This document shows positions 28,622 through 35,539 of a stretch of DNA of 64,000 bases, one piece after another. Source of the stretch: Acidobacteriota bacterium (GTDB taxonomy: Bacteria; Acidobacteriota; UBA890; WLXD01). The translations under genes and the position numbers were made by a program. The stretch lies in assembly GCA_012103255.1 (NCBI GenBank), contig WLXD01000002.1:744001-808000 (forward strand), in the 5' to 3' direction. Under the pieces are notes generated by a model. The model did no database searches. It was not told where the DNA came from and saw only the letters and a program-made list of their open reading frames with translations. Position 1 is the first letter of the stretch. The number at the start of each line of letters is the position of its first letter.

Positions 28622-28725
28622 CTCGGTTCTCCTGTCGGGTTGGACCTGCGGCGCACATTACCTCTCCGCCCGATCGATGACAGCCAGCGGTTCGGTGCAC
28701 CGACGGCCTCGAGTCCCCTGGAGAC

Positions 28726-28777
28726 TTGAAATACGAAGCCTTACGTAGTTAACCTACGAAGACGTTCGTATAACGAA
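28726..28777 (+). promoter_or_regulatory. Promoter region with ACGAA/TTCGT repeats upstream of the unknown exported protein
   Basis: A possible -35 TTGAAA (28726-28731) and -10 TAACCT (28750-28755), spacing 18. Overlapping repeats are CGTAG-N5-CTACG (28744-28758), TACGAA-N4-TTCGTA (28755-28770) and TTCGT-N3-ACGAA (28765-28777). They suggest a regulator site; the regulator is unknown. Confidence 0.4.
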
Positions 28778-28802
28778 AATCCCCAACCTCGGTCAACCCA
28801 CC

Positions 28803-29705
28803 ATGTCTACACGCAAGAATGCAGTTCATTCCACGGTCACAGCGCTAGGCGCTTTGCTGACAGTCGTTGCCAGCGCGCTGGTACCCGGCACGGCAGCTGC
28901 GCAGGAAGCGCCGCCGCTCCCGCACGACGTGCCTGTAATGCTCATCGGAGATCCCGGGTTCGAGCCCGACAGAATCGTGCCCTTCGAAGCCACGCTCACC
29001 ATGGGGCGCGGCGACAAGGCCGGGCCCCTGGAGATCGGCGAAGCACTAGAACCGCGCGCGTTTCAGACTCTTTCACTGGAAAGGGCCGTGCGCGACGGCC
29101 GCGACGTCTTCGTACGCAGCTTCAGCACGGCGCTGCCCGACGGAACCGTGGTCGCGACGGGCCACATCGTCCTCGATGCGGAGACGCTGATCCCGCTCGG
29201 ATCTGAGATCGAGCAGCAGGGCAACGTTCGCAGCTTCGCGTACGACTGGGAGACCTTCACTATCACCCAGTCTCCGGCGCCGGCGGACGGAAGCGCACCT
29301 GCGATCGAGCACGCCGACCTGCGCATGTTCGAGGCTGCCGTGCACGACATCTGGATGGCTGCGTTGCCATTGCGCCAGGGATTCCGTGCGCGAGTCCCGG
29401 TCATGATGGCTGGTGGCGGCGGCAAGTACTGGGCCGTTCCACACGTGGTCGGCAGCACCAACTTCGACCCGGGCAACGGCGATCGACTGGAGGCCTGGGT
29501 CGTCGAGCTCGACTGGTGGGGCATGGGCAAAGATGGCGCCATGTTTTTCCCCGGTGGCGGCGCGAACGATACCGGCGGCACCGGTGGGAAGTACTGGATT
29601 CTCAAGAACCCGCCAGCTGGAACTCCCGCAGTTGTCCGAGTCCGGACAGAGGTCGACGCGGACAACGACTCGGTGATCCAGCTACAGGGCCAGTCTGACG
29701 AGTAG
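28803..29705 (+). CDS. Exported protein of unknown function (DUF3108-like pattern)
   Basis: I do not recognise this 300-residue protein. It has a signal peptide of about 34 residues ending GTAAAQ, then beta-rich sequence with a typical GxxFxxR pattern (RQGFRARVPVMMAGGGGKYW) and two Gly-rich GGKYW stretches (near residues 203 and 260). The alternation resembles DUF3108-type periplasmic beta domains, but that is a weak guess. No ribosome-binding site is visible at the ATG. Upstream are ACGAA/TTCGT inverted repeats. It converges on the decarboxylase gene across a 13-base-pair hairpin. Confidence 0.72.
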   Translation: MSTRKNAVHSTVTALGALLTVVASALVPGTAAAQEAPPLPHDVPVMLIGDPGFEPDRIVPFEATLTMGRGDKAGPLEIGEALEPRAFQTLSLERAVRDGRDVFVRSFSTALPDGTVVATGHIVLDAETLIPLGSEIEQQGNVRSFAYDWETFTITQSPAPADGSAPAIEHADLRMFEAAVHDIWMAALPLRQGFRARVPVMMAGGGGKYWAVPHVVGSTNFDPGNGDRLEAWVVELDWWGMGKDGAMFFPGGGANDTGGTGGKYWILKNPPAGTPAVVRVRTEVDADNDSVIQLQGQSDE

Positions 29706-29776
29706 CGCGGCAGCAGTCGGCGCTCGAGTTCGGCGCACCAGTACAAGATCGGCCGGGTGCCTTGCGTCGCGCGCAA

Positions 29777-29807
29777 GCCTATCGCCGCCTGACCGGCGGC
29801 GATAGGC
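29777..29807. terminator. Hairpin between convergent genes, no T tract
   Basis: Perfect 13-base-pair stem (GCCTATCGCCGCC and GGCGGCGATAGGC) with a 5-base loop, centred in the 134-base gap between the convergent genes. No T run on either side, so it may stop transcripts weakly or protect their 3' ends. Confidence 0.55.
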
Positions 29808-29839
29808 CCGACGCGTACGCGGGGGTGTCCGCGGCGTGG

Positions 29840-31342
29840 TCAATTCCCCGCGTAAATGGATCTTCCGAGACGGACGGTCTCTTCAGCGAGATGTTCGAGG
29901 TCCGCGAACGTCGTGCGGTGGTTGGTGTTCGCAACTCGGAGCGCGAAGCTTCCGTCGATTCGTGTGCTTGATGGCACCGCGATGCCCTCCTCCTGGAGGC
30001 GCATGAGAATCTCTCGATTCAGACCGTCGAGCTGGTCGTCCGGCACTCCGCGCGGGGCGTAGCGGAAGCAGGCGATGCACATGGGTGCCGGAGCCATCAG
30101 CTCGAGGTCGTCCCGCCGCTCGACCAGCGCTGAGAACTCGCTCGTCTGGCGCACGCAGTCGGCGGCGACCTCGCCGAAGCGGGCCATGCCGTGCTCCTTG
30201 ATCGACATCCACACCTTCAGCGCACGGAAACCGCGCGACAACTGCAGGCCGCGGCCGTTGGTGGGATCCTGAACGGCGGCCGTGCCGCGATCGAGCGGCT
30301 CGAGGTAGTTCGCGGCGGAAGCGAAACTCCGATGGTGCGCGTCCGCGTCGCGCACGAGCACGCAGCCGACGTCGTAAGGCACTGACGTCCACTTGTGAAG
30401 GTCGAACGCCAACGAGTCGGCACGGTCGAGGCCGCGAACCAGGTGCCGTGTCTCATCCGACCACGCCGCGATGGCACCAAACGCACCATCAACGTGGAAC
30501 CACAGGTTCGCGTCCGCGGCGATATCGGCGAGGAGATCCAGGTCATCAGTCGCGCCGGTGCCAACGGTGCCCGCGTTCCCTATGAGAACCGCCGGCCGGT
30601 GCCCTGCCTTGCGATCACGCTGGATGGCCTCAGCAAGCGCAGCGGCGTCGATTTCGAATCGATCGTTGATGGGAACCAGCACTACATTGTCGCGCCCGAT
30701 CCCGAGCAACTGCGCCGCCTTTACAACCGACGAGTGCGTCTCAACCGATCCGTAGACCCGCAACGCGTCTTCGCCCGCGAGCCCTCCAGCGACAGTGTCG
30801 AAGCCCGCCTGTGCGTCGCGCCCAACCGCAATGCCAACCAGGTTGGCCACCGAGCCACCGCTCGTCAGGATCCCTGAGGCAGTGGTGGGGAACCCCATCG
30901 CATCGATCATCCAGGTGATCACCTGGTCGTGCACGCGAGATGCACCATCGTTGAACTGACCTGACACGTTGTTCATGCCACCGGCGAGTAGTGCCGCGAT
31001 CAGGCCACCTGGTGTCCCCTGCCCCGGAACCCAACCCCAGAAGCGCGGGTGAGCGTTCCCCGTTGGATACGGCATGACGAGGCGGAGGAAGTCATCGTAG
31101 GCGCGCTCGATACCCTGAGCTTCAAGTGGCGCTGGGGTCTGATACTCGGCATCGAGCTCAGCCGGCACCGCTCGCCACGCCGGCCCGTCGGCGACGCCTT
31201 GCTGGTAGTCAAGCATCTCGTCGAGTGCTCGGTGGGCCACGTCTCGGTGCGCGCGCCAGTCGCTCGGATCGAGTGTTCGCTTGGGTACGCGCGCGACATG
31301 CTGTCTGTGCTGTTCGGTCATCGAGTAGTAGGCATCCAGCAT
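29840..31342 (-). CDS. PLP-dependent group II decarboxylase
   Basis: The 500-residue protein belongs to the aromatic-L-amino-acid/glutamate decarboxylase family. Motifs are RFWGWVPGQGTPGGLI, TSGGSVANL (PLP phosphate), HVDGAFGA (Asp285, cofactor ring) and the Schiff-base lysine in FDLHKWTS (Lys317). It removes the carboxyl group of an amino acid to make an amine or, in some relatives, an aldehyde; substrate is unknown. It starts four bases after the natural end of the ADOP-C reading frame (see frameshift), so both belong to one operon. No leader; cytoplasmic. Confidence 0.9.
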   Translation of the reverse strand: MLDAYYSMTEQHRQHVARVPKRTLDPSDWRAHRDVAHRALDEMLDYQQGVADGPAWRAVPAELDAEYQTPAPLEAQGIERAYDDFLRLVMPYPTGNAHPRFWGWVPGQGTPGGLIAALLAGGMNNVSGQFNDGASRVHDQVITWMIDAMGFPTTASGILTSGGSVANLVGIAVGRDAQAGFDTVAGGLAGEDALRVYGSVETHSSVVKAAQLLGIGRDNVVLVPINDRFEIDAAALAEAIQRDRKAGHRPAVLIGNAGTVGTGATDDLDLLADIAADANLWFHVDGAFGAIAAWSDETRHLVRGLDRADSLAFDLHKWTSVPYDVGCVLVRDADAHHRSFASAANYLEPLDRGTAAVQDPTNGRGLQLSRGFRALKVWMSIKEHGMARFGEVAADCVRQTSEFSALVERRDDLELMAPAPMCIACFRYAPRGVPDDQLDGLNREILMRLQEEGIAVPSSTRIDGSFALRVANTNHRTTFADLEHLAEETVRLGRSIYAGN

Positions 31343-31346
31343 CGCT

Positions 31347-31502
31347 CTATTCCCCTCGCAGTACCGTCATGGGATGGATTCGTGTTGCACGTAGCGCCGG
31401 CACGAGGCACGCCGCTGCGACGACACCCCGCACCGCCGCGCTGACCACTCCGAAGGTCGCGGGATCAGTCGGACTCACCTGATAGAGAGTCGAGGCGAGC
31501 AG
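31347..31502 (-). pseudogene. Out-of-frame C-terminal tail of ADOP-C
   Basis: This 51-codon open stretch, ending in TAG at 31347, reads LLASTLYQVSPTDPATFG, then a helix with VVSAAVRGVVAAACLVPALR and a final IHPMTVLRGE, the normal ADOP C-terminus. It contains no stop and keeps the codon composition of the gene, so the break is recent or artificial. The decarboxylase ATG follows four bases later, which is the spacing expected of an intact operon. Confidence 0.85.
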
Positions 31503-33784
31503 GCGCGTAAGAGCTCCGCCGCGCCCATGCCCAGCCCGATGCCGAGCACGGCCAGGACAAGTCCCTGCGCCAGGACTCGCCGCAGAACCGCTGTCGGCCA
31601 GGCACCGAGCGCCATGCGCAGTCCGATCTCGCGGCGTTGGCCGGCGACTCCGTAGGCGACGACGCTGTAGAGCCTCACGGCTGCTAGCGCCAGCGCGAGA
31701 ACGGCGGTACTTGCTGCGAGCGCTGCCGTTACCTTGGGAGTGGCTTCCTCAGCGCCGACCCGCTCACGCATCGTCTGAACATCGTGAACGGGTACATCGG
31801 GAGCGAGTCGCGCGAAGACGTCGCGCACGCCCGTCGCAACGGTATCGCCACCGCCGCGGACCAGGAGTGCGATGTCGGCCTGAGGCTCCATGGCCAGCGG
31901 GAAATAGACATCGCGGTGAATCTCGCCGCCAGGCCCTTGCCTGCCCTGCAAGAACGCGTCTTCGACAACGCCCACCACCTCGGTCCACGTCTCGCGATTC
32001 CAACGCCTCAGGATCTTCCCGACCGCATCCTCGCCGGGCCACAAGGCGTCGGCCAGGGACGCGCTGACGATGACGACCTGCCGAGCCAGGCCGTCAGAAT
32101 TGTCGAAGTCGCGCCCTGACTCGAACCGCAGGCCGAGTGCCGAGATCGCGCCGGGGCCCACGTAGTGGAAGCGCACCACGGCGAGCTCGTCGTCGCGGAG
32201 TTCTGGTCGATCCTGCGGTCGGACGGCGGTGTACCAGAACGCCGCTCCCGGCACGTGCGGTGCCCAAGCAAAGGCATCGAGAACTCCCGGGAGCGCCCCG
32301 GCTGCTTCTACAAGCTCGTCGCTCAGTACGCGCATCTGCTCCGGGCCACGGCTCTCCAACGGAATCCGCGCGCGCAGTGTGAGCAGGTCCTGGTGATCGA
32401 ACCCCACGTCGGTGCGAACGAGTTCAACCGCGCTTCGCGTGAACAGGCCGGCGCCGGTGAGGAGCAGCACGGCAGCCGCGACCTCCGCCACGACCAGTGA
32501 TCGTCGGAGCCGTACTCCAGCTACCGACTCAGAACTACCCCGACCGGTGGCCACGAGCTTCTTCTTCAAGTCTCCACGGTCGAGCCCGAGCAGGGGTACG
32601 AGTCCAAAGCCGACTCCTGCCGCTCCCGTAACGGCGGCTGCGATGAGCAGCGACGACGCGTCCACCGCGATTTCCACGAAGCCCGGGAACTGGAGCGGCA
32701 ACGCCGAGACCAGCGCCGGCATCAGCAGTACGGCCGCCAGCGCGCCAGCGCCACCGCCAACCAGAGTCAGCACCGCGCTCTCGGTCAGCGTCTCGCGCCA
32801 CAGGTGGACCCGCGTCGCACCGAGAGCCACCCTCAGGGCCAACTCACTTGACTTGGCTCGCGAACGCGCCAATTGAAGATTCGCGATGTTCGCGCATCCG
32901 ATGAAGAGCAGGAAGACGCTACCTGCCAGCAGCGCGAGCACCGGCGCACGATATCCGCCCATGTAGAGGTCGCGCACGGGTTGCATCGACGTTACCCAGT
33001 CGGCATGGGTTGACGGGTACGCGGTGGAAAGGCGGTCGCTGAGCACAACCATCTCGGCCCGAGCTGCGTCGAGCGTCACGCCCTCGCGCAGGCGCGCGAT
33101 CACGGGGAGCGTCCGGTTGATCCGGTCCTCGAGCATCGACGCTTGCACCAGCACCGGCCCCATCATCAGCGGCAGCCACACATCGGTGCGTTGCAGAACG
33201 TTGGGGAAGTCCGAGAATCCCGCCGGCATCACCCCGACGATGTCGTAGGGACTCCCGTTCACCACAAGTACTCGGCCGATCACGTCCGCGTCGCTCTCGA
33301 ACCGACGTGCCCACAGCTCCGCACTGATCATCGCGATCGGATGACCACCCGGGCGCTCGTGGTCGCTGGAGTCGAAGACGCGGCCCACGACTGGGCTAGC
33401 CCCAAGCAGATCGAAGTAATCGGGCGTTACGAGGGTTGCGACGACCGTGGTGCTCTCTTCGTCCACACCGATCACGGCATTGAGCGGGTTGTAGGCCACG
33501 GCCAATGCTTCGAACGAGTCTGCCTCGCGCCAGTCCAGATAGGTCTGATACGACGTCACCACACCGCTCATACCCTGAGCCGGATTGTCCTCGAACACTG
33601 ACACGAGTCGGTCGCCGTCCGGGTACGGCAGGGCCTCCACGAGCAACGCCTGCGCGATCGAAAGAATGGCGGTGCTCGTGCCAATTCCGAGAGCAAGCAC
33701 CACCACTGCTGTGGCGGTAAATCCGGAATCTCGCACCAGCGTACGCACCGCGACCCGAACCGAACGTGCCAGGGACTCGATCAT
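31475..33784 (-). CDS. ADOP-type duplicated ABC permease C, frameshifted near its end
   Basis: The frame gives 769 residues from ATG 33784 (GGAG six bases upstream; GTG 33796 is possible). It has no prefix: the first helix follows at about 20. Two MacB-like cores and FtsX domains are present, but the last FtsX domain breaks off at residues about 762-769 (LLRACSPRLSIR) within a membrane helix. The missing tail is encoded in the next frame from 31502 to 31347. A one-base deletion, or a sequencing error, near 31500 explains it. No PadR is adjacent; a MocR-type regulator is divergent. Confidence 0.87.
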   Translation of the reverse strand: MIESLARSVRVAVRTLVRDSGFTATAVVVLALGIGTSTAILSIAQALLVEALPYPDGDRLVSVFEDNPAQGMSGVVTSYQTYLDWREADSFEALAVAYNPLNAVIGVDEESTTVVATLVTPDYFDLLGASPVVGRVFDSSDHERPGGHPIAMISAELWARRFESDADVIGRVLVVNGSPYDIVGVMPAGFSDFPNVLQRTDVWLPLMMGPVLVQASMLEDRINRTLPVIARLREGVTLDAARAEMVVLSDRLSTAYPSTHADWVTSMQPVRDLYMGGYRAPVLALLAGSVFLLFIGCANIANLQLARSRAKSSELALRVALGATRVHLWRETLTESAVLTLVGGGAGALAAVLLMPALVSALPLQFPGFVEIAVDASSLLIAAAVTGAAGVGFGLVPLLGLDRGDLKKKLVATGRGSSESVAGVRLRRSLVVAEVAAAVLLLTGAGLFTRSAVELVRTDVGFDHQDLLTLRARIPLESRGPEQMRVLSDELVEAAGALPGVLDAFAWAPHVPGAAFWYTAVRPQDRPELRDDELAVVRFHYVGPGAISALGLRFESGRDFDNSDGLARQVVIVSASLADALWPGEDAVGKILRRWNRETWTEVVGVVEDAFLQGRQGPGGEIHRDVYFPLAMEPQADIALLVRGGGDTVATGVRDVFARLAPDVPVHDVQTMRERVGAEEATPKVTAALAASTAVLALALAAVRLYSVVAYGVAGQRREIGLRMALGAWPTAVLRRVLAQGLVLAVLGIGLGMGAAELLRACSPRLSIR

Positions 33785-33816
33785 CGCGCTCTCCACAAGG
33801 AAATGGATACAGAACG

Positions 33817-33850
33817 ATCGAATTGATCTATTTTTCTAGATCAATTCGAT
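33817..33850. promoter_or_regulatory. Long perfect inverted repeat between ADOP-C and the MocR-type gene
   Basis: Arms ATCGAATTGATCTA (33817-33830) and TAGATCAATTCGAT (33837-33850), 14 of 14, with a 6-base TTTTTC centre. TCAATTCGA recurs at 33912-33920. The site lies between the divergent starts, where a MocR regulator would be expected to bind. Confidence 0.6.
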
Positions 33851-33873
33851 GAATCAGCACTCTAAGCGCGACT

Positions 33874-33897
33874 TTGTAGTGGTTCAATTGCTACAAT
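33874..33897 (+). promoter_or_regulatory. Possible MocR-gene promoter region with inverted repeat
   Basis: A -10-like TACAAT is at 33892-33897, without a good -35. It overlaps an inverted repeat TTGTAG-N11-CTACAA (33874-33896). The GTG start is 45 bases further on. Low certainty. Confidence 0.35.
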
Positions 33898-33941
33898 TCC
33901 GGGACATTGTCTCAATTCGACTCAGAATCAGGAGCCACCGT

Positions 33942-35420
33942 GTGACCGTGCCCATCGAACTCGAGCGCGGCGTCGGCAAGAAGGCGCCGCTGTACCGGCA
34001 GATCGCCGAACAGATCACCGATCAGATCTGCTCCGGCCGACTCACCATCGGCGCCCGCCTTCCCACGGTGCGGGAGTTGGCCTCACAGCTCGATGTAACC
34101 GTGGTTACCGTGCAGAACGCATACGCCGAATTGCAGGAGGCCGGCTTGGCCGAGGCTGTCGTGGGTCGCGGCACGTTCGTCACGCGCCCGGAACCCGCGG
34201 ATCCAGCGGCGCTGCTGAGCGATGGGAGACGCACCTCGGATGTGATGGCCGACATGGTGCGGCTCGAGCGCAACCTTCGAGAGGTCTACCCGCTCGCGCA
34301 GGCGAACGCCAATGATGACCTGAGTCCTGAAGCCGCCTTCTTTCGATGTCTGCGAGCCGCCGAGCCGGAAGGCGCATCTTCGCTGCGCTACGGCCATCCC
34401 CAGGGATGTCCAACGCTACGCGGCGAACTCTGCGAACTGCTTGCCGGCCGCGACCTCGACGCCCGTGCCGATGAATTGATTGTCACCCAGGGGGTGACGC
34501 AGGGGCTCGACCTGCTGCTGACCGTTCTTTGCAAACCAGGCGACACGGTAGTCGTGGAAGAACCCACCTATCTCGGTCTGCTCGGCCTCCTGGAACTCCA
34601 TGGGGTGACGGCGGTCGGAGTCCCACTCGATGCGGAGGGGCCGGACCTACGCCGACTGGAGCGCGTTCTGCGTAGCGAACGGCCGCGCATGTTCTATACG
34701 ACCGCCACGTTCCAGAACCCGACCGGCATCTGCATGTCCGAGCAGCGGCGGCACGACCTGCTCGCGTTGGCAGAGAACTACGATCTGCTGTTGGTGGAAG
34801 ACGATATCTATCGCGACATCGCGCTCACGGTGGATCCACCGCCACCGCTCAAGGCTCTGCCCGGCGGACGCGAGCTCGTGGTCTATCTGGATGGCTTTGC
34901 AAAATCGCTCGTTCCCGGCCTGCGGATCGGCTACATGATTCCCCCGCCGGATCTGTACGGCCCGCTTCTCGACGCGCACAGGCTCAGGACACTGTGCGGT
35001 CCACTCGTGATGCAAACCGCTTTCACGGAATTCCTCCGACGCGGTGAACGTGAACTTCATCTCGAGCGGGTACTCCCGATCTTCAGGGAGCGGCGGGAGG
35101 TCATGCTCGAGAGTCTCGGCGAGTCCATGCCAGAAGACGCCGAGTGGACCGATCCGGCCGGCGGGCTCTGTATCTGGCTCACGCTGCCCGAGGGCGTATG
35201 CACCCACGAGACCTATCGCGCGGCGCTCTCTGCCGGCGTCTCGGTCGCGCCGGGAGATCACTTCATGCCGAGATCCACCGCCCGTGGCCACCTACGACTC
35301 GCGTTCGGTGGCCTCCCGACGACCGAGATCCCCACCGCAATCCGCGTACTGAGCGACGTCATTCGCGCCGCCACGACGCGATCGGGGCGAGGAGAACGCG
35401 AGGCCGTGCCGCTGGTCTGA
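33942..35420 (+). CDS. MocR/PdxR-type GntR regulator with aminotransferase domain
   Basis: The product has 492 residues from GTG 33942, seven bases after GGAG; a longer frame from 33849 lacks such support. A GntR winged helix covers about 15-85 (APLYRQIAEQITDQI, then LPTVRELASQL and VGRGTFVT). A fold-type I aminotransferase domain follows: EEPTYLGL, the substrate/PLP residues ATFQNPTG and VEDDIYRD, and the lysine in DGFAKSLVPGLRIGYM. MocR proteins use PLP or its amino-acid adducts as the effector and often regulate a divergent gene. Here the divergent unit is ADOP-C plus a PLP decarboxylase, a plausible target. Confidence 0.9.
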   Translation: MTVPIELERGVGKKAPLYRQIAEQITDQICSGRLTIGARLPTVRELASQLDVTVVTVQNAYAELQEAGLAEAVVGRGTFVTRPEPADPAALLSDGRRTSDVMADMVRLERNLREVYPLAQANANDDLSPEAAFFRCLRAAEPEGASSLRYGHPQGCPTLRGELCELLAGRDLDARADELIVTQGVTQGLDLLLTVLCKPGDTVVVEEPTYLGLLGLLELHGVTAVGVPLDAEGPDLRRLERVLRSERPRMFYTTATFQNPTGICMSEQRRHDLLALAENYDLLLVEDDIYRDIALTVDPPPPLKALPGGRELVVYLDGFAKSLVPGLRIGYMIPPPDLYGPLLDAHRLRTLCGPLVMQTAFTEFLRRGERELHLERVLPIFRERREVMLESLGESMPEDAEWTDPAGGLCIWLTLPEGVCTHETYRAALSAGVSVAPGDHFMPRSTARGHLRLAFGGLPTTEIPTAIRVLSDVIRAATTRSGRGEREAVPLV

Positions 35421-35539
35421 GGACGAAGTCCTTGGATCGGCTGGTTCATCTCCGCTGTGGTGCGGCCGCCACTCGCCGCGCGAGCAACTGGTGCCGGGTA
35501 GGATACGGATTCTCGTAGAACCAACCCACCGAGGTCGCC

